The notes under the pieces: model-generated
What the model was told of the DNA's origin: nothing
The model's input: only the letters and a program-made list of their open reading frames with translations
Databases searched by the model: none
Part shown: one piece after another, positions 17,365-24,903 of the stretch
How the letters are laid out: each line of letters opens with the position of its first letter
Numbering within the stretch: position 1 is the stretch's first letter
Position numbers and translations under genes: made by a program
Assembly (NCBI GenBank): GCA_965214015.1
Contig: CBDCAS010000020.1
Coordinates: forward strand, 62,001-126,000
Origin: CBDCAS01 sp965214015
GTDB taxonomy: Bacteria; Pseudomonadota; Gammaproteobacteria; Coxiellales; Coxiellaceae
DNA length: 64,000 nt
Direction: 5' to 3'

Positions 17365-17850
17365 CTAATCTTGGCCTAGCTGCTTTGGAAGGGGGATGTT
17401 TAAATGTTGTAGTTGGCCTTGCACCGACAAAATGACACCGTTATTGTTGATCTTTTTTAAAACAGCATCTCCTGGAATAATCTGATCCTCTGGCTTATAG
17501 ACCTTTATTTGATTTCCACGAACTGCAATCAGGGCATAAGAATGTTTAGGTGATGTCATAGATACTATCGTACCATATAGTTTTAAAGGTAATGACGTAT
17601 TCGGTATAATAGAGACTGTATGATGATAAACACCTAATAAATGTAAATCAGCCATAGAGACAATAGAGTGTAATGAAGACTTTACAGGTAAGGCTACATT
17701 TAATGTCTGTGTGCCACCATAAATTTTCATCACTGTTTTAGTGGCAACCACTAACAGTAAAGCAACACAAACAATATTGACAACAATGGGTATACCTCTA
17801 TTTTCTAACAAAAGAGTTTTTAGGTCATTGATCGTTGATACCTTTTTCAT
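17365..17850 (-). CDS. gspC: GspC, type II secretion inner-membrane protein (short, no PDZ)
   Basis: The 161-residue protein has one N-terminal membrane helix (about 22-42) and a periplasmic HR domain: ADLHLLGVY, LPLKLYGTIVS, S-Y-A-L-I-A-V, and KPEDQIIPGDAVLKKI. This domain contacts the secretin GspD. It ends right after the HR domain, so the C-terminal PDZ or coiled coil of longer GspC proteins is missing. Here gspC is the last gene of the operon rather than the first, 7 bases after gspM. Confidence 0.82.
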   Translation of the reverse strand: MKKVSTINDLKTLLLENRGIPIVVNIVCVALLLVVATKTVMKIYGGTQTLNVALPVKSSLHSIVSMADLHLLGVYHHTVSIIPNTSLPLKLYGTIVSMTSPKHSYALIAVRGNQIKVYKPEDQIIPGDAVLKKINNNGVILSVQGQLQHLNIPLPKQLGQD

Positions 17851-17857
17851 AAGGCCC

Positions 17858-18343
17858 TTACTCTTGATGTAAAACTAAAGTGATATCAGCTGCAACTCCG
17901 GCAATAGCCCCTCTTTTTACACGCATTGAAACTACAGCAACAGTATATCGATTCCATAAAAACTCTACACTTTTTATCAACTCATCAAAGGGGACATTTT
18001 TTAATTTAATTTCAATCGATTTAGACTCTGACTGATGAATTGATTCCATATATTGTGATAATTGATGCTGTGCTAAGGTAGTTTCAACCAAACTTAATAA
18101 TGCCTCTTTACTACCCAGAGAAACCTTAACACCTCTTAATTGAAAACGGCGCATAATCAATTGCGTCCGTTTCATTAAAAATAATAAATGCTGTTGTGCT
18201 TGATTTTTTTGCTCTATCTGATCCACTGCAATAGTCAATGGTCTCCAAAATAAACTATAGAATAATATTAATAGACAAAGCAAAGTGCCGAGCATTATAA
18301 AAGTTTGCTCACGCTGTGTTAAACGAACCCACCATGCCCTCAT
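17858..18343 (-). CDS. gspM: GspM, type II secretion inner-membrane assembly protein
   Basis: The 161-residue protein has the GspM plan: a short cytoplasmic start, L-T-Q-R-E-Q, one membrane helix at about 15-33, then a periplasmic ferredoxin-like domain preceded by a coiled segment (AVDQIEQKNQAQQHLLFLMK). GspM binds GspL and supports the pseudopilus assembly platform. Its start overlaps the gspL stop by 4 bases, consistent with a coupled pair. Primary sequence is weakly conserved in the family, so the call leans on order and topology. Confidence 0.85.
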   Translation of the reverse strand: MRAWWVRLTQREQTFIMLGTLLCLLILFYSLFWRPLTIAVDQIEQKNQAQQHLLFLMKRTQLIMRRFQLRGVKVSLGSKEALLSLVETTLAQHQLSQYMESIHQSESKSIEIKLKNVPFDELIKSVEFLWNRYTVAVVSMRVKRGAIAGVAADITLVLHQE

Positions 18344-19503
18344 GATAGACCCTTATTAATAACTAGACTAATTATTATCTTATTTTTATATTGTTTTTTT
18401 TGCGTCTGTTGAACTTGCAGACCTTTTTTTCCTAGGGCTAATACAAATGTATTGATCGTGGTTGCTTTCTTAGATTGAAGAGTCAACGATAGCTTTTTCT
18501 GATCGTACTCTAAGGATAACAAGTCTATGCCCACCTGTTGTTTTAATACAATTCCTGTTAATTTAAACAATCTTATAAAACTATTAGATCGTGATACTTT
18601 AGTGACATGCTCTAGAAGCTCATGTGCTCTCGACTCCAAATTAGTAGTTGCTAATTGGTGAGAAAATAGCTGACTATATACTGAATTTACCATCGTGCTT
18701 AATTGCTGCCCACGATACTGAAAATAAAAATACTGTGCAATATAACTGAATAATAACCCAGCTATCACAGCCACTCCAGCATAGCAAGAAATACGCCAAC
18801 GAGGAGGCACTGAGCTCGGCTGTGACCTTCGTCGGTAAGGCCCTTGTAGCAAATTAATCACTATATCGCGATCAAAACTTAACGATTTTATTTCCACTGG
18901 AATATCCTCTGGAAAACCAGAGATTGAACCCACTGCACCCATAACCCAAATCGTTTCAGGTAATACAGTATACAGTTTCAACAATTGACAGAAGTTAGAC
19001 ATTTCTATGGCATAACCAGAATATAAACCTGTTCGTACCGAAATTAGATCCCCTTGAATAGACCCCACCCAAGTCTTTTCTTTATAAGGAAGTACCATAA
19101 AATCAGCCGTTATAAGTACAGGCTTTAAATTTGCTATAGATAACTGCTCTAAAACATTCTCAAAATATTTTTTCTCAATGACCAAAACTGGGACATGGTG
19201 CGTTTTATCACGATCTCCCAGTGCAAAAAAACAATCCTCCACTGAACTCGCTAATTGATTTTCAAGTTCATAAGGAATCACTTTCTCCCACTGAGATCGA
19301 CTTACAGTTGGTAGGTGCACACAGGTTGATAATACCCGTTCACCCGGAATCAATACCGTCAAGCGATCGGTATCTGCCAAACTAATATCGGATAAATGAG
19401 AGTATTCTAACTGGTTAACCACCCTTCCTTGATCATCAATATCGTAGAGAACAAAGGGAGGTTTTTCCGAAAAAAATAATAATTTTATGCCCACTTTCTG
19501 CAT
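18340..19503 (-). CDS. gspL: GspL, type II secretion platform protein
   Basis: The 387-residue protein has an actin-like cytoplasmic domain in the first 230 residues (LTVLIPGERVLSTCVHLPTV, then WEKVIPYELENQLA and VPVLVIEKKYF). One membrane helix lies near 236-258, and a periplasmic ferredoxin-like domain follows. It recruits the ATPase GspE to the membrane. It lies between gspK and gspM, as in other operons. Confidence 0.88.
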   Translation of the reverse strand: MQKVGIKLLFFSEKPPFVLYDIDDQGRVVNQLEYSHLSDISLADTDRLTVLIPGERVLSTCVHLPTVSRSQWEKVIPYELENQLASSVEDCFFALGDRDKTHHVPVLVIEKKYFENVLEQLSIANLKPVLITADFMVLPYKEKTWVGSIQGDLISVRTGLYSGYAIEMSNFCQLLKLYTVLPETIWVMGAVGSISGFPEDIPVEIKSLSFDRDIVINLLQGPYRRRSQPSSVPPRWRISCYAGVAVIAGLLFSYIAQYFYFQYRGQQLSTMVNSVYSQLFSHQLATTNLESRAHELLEHVTKVSRSNSFIRLFKLTGIVLKQQVGIDLLSLEYDQKKLSLTLQSKKATTINTFVLALGKKGLQVQQTQKKQYKNKIIISLVINKGLS

Positions 19504-19512
19504 TAGATCACC

Positions 19513-20334
19513 TTAAGATATCGTTCGCCAAACTGCAAGCACCTCTGGTTGGCCTCGATTTTCAATGAGATAGACCATAACACGTAAAATACGCTGCTGT
19601 GAGGCAATTTTTCCTTGGCCTACAATTAAATAATAGCGACTTGAAGTCACCAAATTCGGTAAAGTTGAGATATTCTCTGGAGCAAGGCATAAATTATTAA
19701 AACGTCGCATATCATGAAAAGGACCTAAATCTTTCACACATTGAACAACAACTTGAGCTTTTGACGCGTTTAAAGTATCCGTTAGCGTCATTAATACGGG
19801 AGCTGATACATGGTTAATATTAAGAGCTGATATATTAATGGGTAGTGCTGTTAGATAAGGTGCTAAACGATGATAAAGTTTAGTAGGAAAATGGGGTAGT
19901 GCCAACAGCTCACTGATATCGATGAATTCTTGTCGACCTTGCATTGCCTCAACAAAAAGCTGTGCCTCTCGGGCGGAATATTTTGGAGCAAGTCGCTTCA
20001 CTAAACGCATAAAACGCTCTCTCCCTGCTCTTTGCATGAGTAGATTGATATTAAACAAGCCTTGTTGATCGACAATAACTCCTTTAACCTCTACATTATG
20101 GTACTGAATGGGTCCCATTTTCATTGGCATGCTTGAGCGTGGCACTTGCAACAAAGTAGCTACTCCCCAATATTGAACGCCTTGTAATGCCAGCATAATC
20201 TGATTAGCACGTGTATCCCAAAGTTCAAAACGAATTAATTGACTCATTCGCACTGTAAACGCTGTAGCAATAATAGTAATTATTGCTGTAATAAATAAAA
20301 CACTAATCAGTGCAGCACCCTTAGGGCTTTGCAT
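19513..20334 (-). CDS. gspK: GspK, minor pseudopilin capping the T2SS pseudopilus
   Basis: I choose ATG 20334, which has GGGAGA five bases upstream, over an earlier in-frame start ten codons away. The protein is then 273 residues and begins M-Q-S-P-K-G-A-A-L-I-S-V-L-F: prepilin cleavage after Gly and, as usual for GspK, no Glu at position 5. The large body contains the helix-hairpin-helix-like region typical of T2SSK (for example DISELLALP, LTALPINISALNINHVSAPV). With GspI and GspJ it forms the pseudopilus tip. It overlaps gspJ by 14 bases. Confidence 0.9.
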   Translation of the reverse strand: MQSPKGAALISVLFITAIITIIATAFTVRMSQLIRFELWDTRANQIMLALQGVQYWGVATLLQVPRSSMPMKMGPIQYHNVEVKGVIVDQQGLFNINLLMQRAGRERFMRLVKRLAPKYSAREAQLFVEAMQGRQEFIDISELLALPHFPTKLYHRLAPYLTALPINISALNINHVSAPVLMTLTDTLNASKAQVVVQCVKDLGPFHDMRRFNNLCLAPENISTLPNLVTSSRYYLIVGQGKIASQQRILRVMVYLIENRGQPEVLAVWRTIS

Positions 20335-20920
20335 ACAGTCTCCCACTGACAATCGGTAAGACAAGAGTCATCTTAGAAGCTGGTTTTAACGTTAATATGA
20401 TTTTAATACCAATAGGAAGCAATGCTGAGCTTGCATGTTTTAAGGGTTTGGGAGGCCACTGCGAGTTCAAAATACCCCGCTGATCTATATATTGCACCTG
20501 CATTCCTACCACATGATCTAATAACATCTGACGCATAGAGATCTCCTTATCCTTAGTGTTAGAGTCAAACATTGAAGCTAAGCGCACTAACTGACCTGAT
20601 TCTATTCTATAAGTTACCTTCTCAAGATCACTACGATGAAACAAATCAAACGGGTTGACCAGGCCTGCTCGTAAAAAGGATAAGCTCTCTTTAGAACCTG
20701 ACTGATCCCACGGATATATCACTATTTGCCCCACATCTTGTCGCATTAACGTCACAGCCAAAGACAAACGTTGCAACAATTTTTGATGATGAGAAATGGA
20801 TCGATAGGACCGAATTACCTCACCCAAACCCAGTACAGTCATCGTACTAATAATTGCAAAAATAAACAGGGCAATTAATATTTCAATTAAAGTAAATCCT
20901 GATGATCTGCGTTTATTCAT
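20321..20920 (-). CDS. gspJ: GspJ, minor pseudopilin
   Basis: The true start is ATG 20920, giving MNKRRSSGFTLIEILIAL: a short basic leader, cleavage after Gly, and Phe1/Glu5 of the mature pilin. The 199-residue length is normal. The C-terminal part is a beta-rich minor-pseudopilin head (ESGQLVRLAS, GMQVQYIDQRG). GspJ joins GspI and GspK at the pseudopilus tip. Its start overlaps the end of gspI by 8 bases. Confidence 0.9.
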   Translation of the reverse strand: MNKRRSSGFTLIEILIALFIFAIISTMTVLGLGEVIRSYRSISHHQKLLQRLSLAVTLMRQDVGQIVIYPWDQSGSKESLSFLRAGLVNPFDLFHRSDLEKVTYRIESGQLVRLASMFDSNTKDKEISMRQMLLDHVVGMQVQYIDQRGILNSQWPPKPLKHASSALLPIGIKIILTLKPASKMTLVLPIVSGRLYAKP

Positions 20921-21305
20921 AGACTGATACTTTGGCCACAAAACCTTCCAGGTGAAAGACCACTTGATCATTGTAAGCGACATTAATATAAACTCGCTCA
21001 TAATAATGCTGAGGGTCTTCTACTATGATTCCTGCCGTCCATAACCAAGATTGGTCTAATAAAGTCATCTTCCCAGAAATTGTATCACCTTTCTTTCCTG
21101 GTAGTGGCTGTCGACCCACTTGCATCTGTGCAAGAACATTCATCGCTACCCAACGTCCTATAGTTTCTCTTTGAACATGTTTTGTATTGCTAATGGTATC
21201 GCGCATCGCTTTCATGACCGCCATACTAATAATCGCTAAAATCAACAAGGCAATTAATACTTCAATTAAGGTAAAACCATTAGATTCTCTTAAGCTATAT
21301 TTAAT
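20913..21305 (-). CDS. gspI: GspI, minor pseudopilin with probable ATT start codon
   Basis: The frame holds no ATG, GTG or TTG between its upstream stop (21339-21341) and a TTG at 21248, which lies inside the membrane helix. Starting at ATT 21305 gives IKYSLRESNGFTLIEVLIAL, a complete prepilin leader with cleavage after Gly and Glu5. A strong SD (GAGGAG) sits 9 bases upstream, and the ATT overlaps the gspH stop (ATTAA). The resulting 130 residues match normal GspI length. ATT initiation is rare but known (infC, pcnB). A sequencing error is the alternative. Confidence 0.85.
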   Translation of the reverse strand: MKYSLRESNGFTLIEVLIALLILAIISMAVMKAMRDTISNTKHVQRETIGRWVAMNVLAQMQVGRQPLPGKKGDTISGKMTLLDQSWLWTAGIIVEDPQHYYERVYINVAYNDQVVFHLEGFVAKVSVYE

Positions 21306-21813
21306 GAGTAATTTCTCCTCGGCCTGAACGATCGACTGTCAATACATTGGCCCGATGGCTCGTGCGAACGGTCAATTTAAAAGGGGTTAGGCGAGCTTCT
21401 GGGAAAAATAGAACTGCCGATGTGGATGATTTTTTAAGCCTAGCAGGTAACTCCACCAAGGGATCTAATTTTAAGAAAAATACCTCACCCTTTGGAAAGG
21501 CTATTTTATTTGATAAATGATCAGATACTAAAGGTTGCCAAGTGTACTCTTTTCCATCGATTGACTGCTGATACTGGTAGAACTGATATCCATGCGTCGT
21601 TAATACCATTTTCAATATAATTGACTGTAACATAGCACGTTGTTGAGCTAATGCTACCACCGCTTGCACTTGCTCTAATGCAATGCTAGCACGACGGTCA
21701 CGACCGAAGTGGTTAAACGCTATGACAGCGACTGCTGTGATAATTCCCAAAATAATTAACACAACCAGTATTTCAATCAAGCTAAAAGCAGGTGATAATG
21801 GTTTATGACGCAT
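21301..21813 (-). CDS. gspH: GspH, minor pseudopilin
   Basis: ATG 21813 gives MRHKPLSPAFSLIEILVVLI; a TTG 12 bases upstream is the alternative start. Prepilin processing would occur at A-F-S-L-I-E: the residue before the cut is Ala rather than the usual Gly, which prepilin peptidases tolerate less well. The mature N-terminus with Phe1 and Glu5 is intact. The 170-residue protein carries the GspH/FimT-like head. It overlaps gspG and gspI. Confidence 0.88.
   Translation of the reverse strand: MRHKPLSPAFSLIEILVVLIILGIITAVAVIAFNHFGRDRRASIALEQVQAVVALAQQRAMLQSIILKMVLTTHGYQFYQYQQSIDGKEYTWQPLVSDHLSNKIAFPKGEVFFLKLDPLVELPARLKKSSTSAVLFFPEARLTPFKLTVRTSHRANVLTVDRSGRGEITH
21315..21320 (-). promoter_or_regulatory. 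Shine-Dalgarno GAGGAG that fixes the gspI start
   Basis: GAGGAG lies 9 bases before ATT 21305 on the minus strand, inside the gspH coding end. It is the best-placed ribosome site near the gspI prepilin leader and supports initiation at that ATT. Confidence 0.7.
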
Positions 21814-22222
21814 CCCAGTTACCAATTACCTCTGAACCAGGCTGGTTTGTGGGACCATAAGTAAAGATATCAACATCATTGTGCTTTCCTGGATTTTGAT
21901 AATGGTAGGCATGTCCCCAAGGATCGATAGGCAAGCGTTTCAAATAACCTTCTACTGCCCAATTTTGAGGCAATGGTTCTACGGTAGGTTTAATAACGAG
22001 TGCTCTTAGCCCTTGCTCTGTAGAAGGATAAAGCCCGTTATCCAATTGATATAAATCCATTGCATTTTGAATAGCTGCGATATCCTGTTTAGCAGCCACT
22101 CGTCGTGCTTGTTCAGGGCGATGTAAAATCTTAGGTACCACAATTGCTGCCAAAATAGCGATAATCACAACAACTACCATCACTTCAATTAAGGTAAAAC
22201 CTAAAGCATTTCGACCCTTCAT
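21803..22222 (-). CDS. gspG: GspG, major pseudopilin
   Basis: The 139-residue protein starts MKGRNALGFTLIEVMVVVVI (cleavage after Gly, Glu5). It contains the GspG hallmarks Y-P-S-T-E-Q-G-L-R-A-L, RLPIDPWGHAYHYQNPG and the Ca-binding loop region DVDIFTYGPTNQPG. It is the main subunit of the periplasmic pseudopilus that drives secretion. A 4-base overlap with gspF couples the two. Confidence 0.96.
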   Translation of the reverse strand: MKGRNALGFTLIEVMVVVVIIAILAAIVVPKILHRPEQARRVAAKQDIAAIQNAMDLYQLDNGLYPSTEQGLRALVIKPTVEPLPQNWAVEGYLKRLPIDPWGHAYHYQNPGKHNDVDIFTYGPTNQPGSEVIGNWDAS

Positions 22223-23442
22223 AATTCAGCTCCCAATTGATCAAGAGAAAAGATTGGCAACATAATAGCAAGTACAATAAACAATACGATACTTCCCATT
22301 ACTAAAATCATAACAGGCTCAAATAAAGTTAAAATACTTTGTATTAAATGCTCAATATCACGCTCTAAATAATTAGCTGATTTCTCCAACATAGATTCCA
22401 ATTGACCACTTGACTCACCGCTGGCGATCAGATGAAGAAATAAAGGCGGAAAATAGCCTGTATGTTTTAAAGCTTGATAAATTCGAGACCCTTCACGAAC
22501 ACGCTCTATTGCTATTTTCATAGCATCCTGCATAGGAAGCGGTACAACTAATTGTGAGGCAGCTTGCATTGATTCTAACACAGGGACGCTTGAAGCTGTT
22601 AAAATACCGAGTGTCCTACCAAAACGTGCACAATTAATGGTACGAATTGCTTTACCCAACACTGGTAAATTAAGTAACAATCTGTGATATTTTCTACGAG
22701 TCTTAGGATTCTTTAACATTCTTATCACTACATAAATAATCACTAATAATACCAATAAAATAACTAGACCATACTGGCGTATTCCATGGCTGACTCCGAT
22801 TAAAACTTGAGTCGATAAAGGGAGCGTTTGGTGGGTACTTGTAAACACATTAACAATCTTAGGAACCACATTGATCAGTAAAAACACTACAATAGCCACT
22901 GATACCAAAGTCATTACCGTAGGATATACTAAAGCTTGGCGTATTTTTTGGCTCATCGCATATTGACCTTCAATAAATTCAGCCAACTTATTCAATACGA
23001 CACCCAATTGCCCTGATTGCTCTCCTGCTGCAATTGTTGTTCTATAGAGTTTTGAAAAAGTTGCTGGAAATGCTTTCATACTATCAGCCAACGTATAGCC
23101 TTCTAAAACTTTTGCACGTAACCCTAAAAGGATTTGTTTTACCTGTGGTTTTTCCGCCTGTTCAGAAACAGCCTTTAACAACTCATCAATCGGAATATCA
23201 GAATTTAATAGGGTAGCCATTTGTCGTGTTACTAACACTAAATCAACAGTAGACCATTTGCGTCGCAACGAAAATCGAATCCATCTTTTGGATTGCTTAC
23301 TTTCTGCAGCAATGCGCACCTCAAGGGGCATTAAATTTCGATCCCGTAACTGTTGCCTTGCTTGACGTGGATTATCTGCCTCAACAACTCCCTTTTTACG
23401 TTTCTGTTGTGGATCTAATGCAATGTAGCTAAACGCGCTCAT
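22219..23442 (-). CDS. gspF: GspF, type II secretion inner-membrane platform protein
   Basis: The 407-residue protein has two T2SSF domains of four-helix type (about 70-190 and 270-390). They are separated by membrane helices near 170-190 and 220-240, with a last one near 375-400 (PVMILVMGSIVLFIVLAIML). Typical motifs are TRQMATLLNSDIPIDELL and AAGEQSGQLGVVL, repeated as IASGESSGQLESML. It forms the centre of the assembly platform and contacts GspE. Length is standard. Confidence 0.95.
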   Translation of the reverse strand: MSAFSYIALDPQQKRKKGVVEADNPRQARQQLRDRNLMPLEVRIAAESKQSKRWIRFSLRRKWSTVDLVLVTRQMATLLNSDIPIDELLKAVSEQAEKPQVKQILLGLRAKVLEGYTLADSMKAFPATFSKLYRTTIAAGEQSGQLGVVLNKLAEFIEGQYAMSQKIRQALVYPTVMTLVSVAIVVFLLINVVPKIVNVFTSTHQTLPLSTQVLIGVSHGIRQYGLVILLVLLVIIYVVIRMLKNPKTRRKYHRLLLNLPVLGKAIRTINCARFGRTLGILTASSVPVLESMQAASQLVVPLPMQDAMKIAIERVREGSRIYQALKHTGYFPPLFLHLIASGESSGQLESMLEKSANYLERDIEHLIQSILTLFEPVMILVMGSIVLFIVLAIMLPIFSLDQLGAEL

Positions 23443-24902
23443 TCGGAAGTCACTCGCAATACTTCTTCAATACTGGTTACTCCTGCCAATACCTTCTGGC
23501 GACCATCCTCCCTTATACCCACACTCTTTTGACGTGCTAATTTTTCTAATTCCACCTCATGAAACCCTTCATGGATCCCTTCAGCCAAAGCACTATCAAT
23601 AACGATCAATTCATAAACACCACTGCGACCCTTATAACCAAGAAAACGACAGGCCTCACATCCTTGAGCAGTATAAACAGCCTGGGAGCTCTCTTTAGAA
23701 CCGCCCAAAAATAGACACTCATTCTCCGTCGGTATCTTTGGCTTTTTGCAATTCGAACACAATAAACGCACCAAGCGTTGCGCAGCAACACCAATAATCG
23801 TTGATGATAGTAAAAAGGGCTCCACACCCATATCACGCAGACGAGTTACTGCACCAATCGCACTGTTAGTATGCAAAGTTGATAATACCAAATGTCCTGT
23901 TAAACTCGCTTGTATTGCCATATCGGCTGTTTCTTTATCGCGAATCTCACCCACCAAAATAACATCAGGATCTTGACGGAGAATAGCACGTAAACCACGA
24001 GAGAACGTCATATTGACCTTATTATTCACCTGTGTTTGTCCTATTCCAGGCAAATAATATTCGATAGGATCTTCAACTGTTAAAATATTGCGCTTCTCGT
24101 CATTGAGCTCACTAATCATGGCATAGAGTGTCGTTGTTTTACCCGATCCCGTTGGCCCTGTGACTAAAATAATACCGTGTGGTCGTTCAATGAGCTGGCG
24201 CATGGGTAGTAAGGTCTTTCGTGATAGGCCTAACTGCAATAAATCTAAAGGAGCACTTTGTTTGTCTAATAAACGTAAAACAATACGCTCACCATAATGA
24301 GTTGGGATTGTAGAGACCCGCAAATCAATCACATGCCCTGCCAATTTAATTGAAATACGTCCATCTTGTGGTAGGCGCCGCTCAGCAATATCTAACTTTG
24401 CCATAACTTTTAGTCGTGAAATCAATAAAGGGGCAAAAACACGAGGCGGCTCTAACACTTCTTGTAGAATGCCGTCTAAACGAAACCGAACCTTGAGCGC
24501 CTCTTCAAACGTTTCAAAATGAATATCAGATACTTTTTGCTTGATGGCTTGAATCAATAATACATTAATTAAACGAATCACTGGAGCATCATCCTCACGC
24601 TCTAGAAGATCTTCCGTACTCGACATTGAATGCATCAATTCCTGTAAATCAACATGATCTTCTAAATCGGAGATCGCATCAATAGCGGCATGGTCACTTA
24701 AAGAATGTGTTTTTGATAATAAATCATCAAAATCTTGTTCAGAGACTTTTTTAAATCGTAATGATTTTTTAAAAAAACGGCGTAATTCTACAAAAACTTC
24801 AGGAAGCAGCTCTGATGCATGTGCTACTTCCACATAATCATCTCCTTCTGCCATACATACTATTTTATTATTTTTTGAAAAAAGATAAGGTAGACGAAGC
24901 AT
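23439..24902 (-). CDS. gspE: GspE, type II secretion ATPase
   Basis: The start is ATG 24902 (MLRLPYLFSKNNK), one base after the gspD stop; upstream in-frame starts would run inside gspD. The 487-residue protein has an N-terminal GspL-binding part, Walker A GPTGSGKTT (about 245-253), Asp box, Walker B (DPDVILVGEIRD) and the His box. A zinc-binding CxxC pair follows (C-S-N-C ... C-E-A-C), as in canonical GspE/PilB. It powers pseudopilus extension. Confidence 0.96.
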   Translation of the reverse strand: MLRLPYLFSKNNKIVCMAEGDDYVEVAHASELLPEVFVELRRFFKKSLRFKKVSEQDFDDLLSKTHSLSDHAAIDAISDLEDHVDLQELMHSMSSTEDLLEREDDAPVIRLINVLLIQAIKQKVSDIHFETFEEALKVRFRLDGILQEVLEPPRVFAPLLISRLKVMAKLDIAERRLPQDGRISIKLAGHVIDLRVSTIPTHYGERIVLRLLDKQSAPLDLLQLGLSRKTLLPMRQLIERPHGIILVTGPTGSGKTTTLYAMISELNDEKRNILTVEDPIEYYLPGIGQTQVNNKVNMTFSRGLRAILRQDPDVILVGEIRDKETADMAIQASLTGHLVLSTLHTNSAIGAVTRLRDMGVEPFLLSSTIIGVAAQRLVRLLCSNCKKPKIPTENECLFLGGSKESSQAVYTAQGCEACRFLGYKGRSGVYELIVIDSALAEGIHEGFHEVELEKLARQKSVGIREDGRQKVLAGVTSIEEVLRVTSE

Positions 24903-24903
24903 A

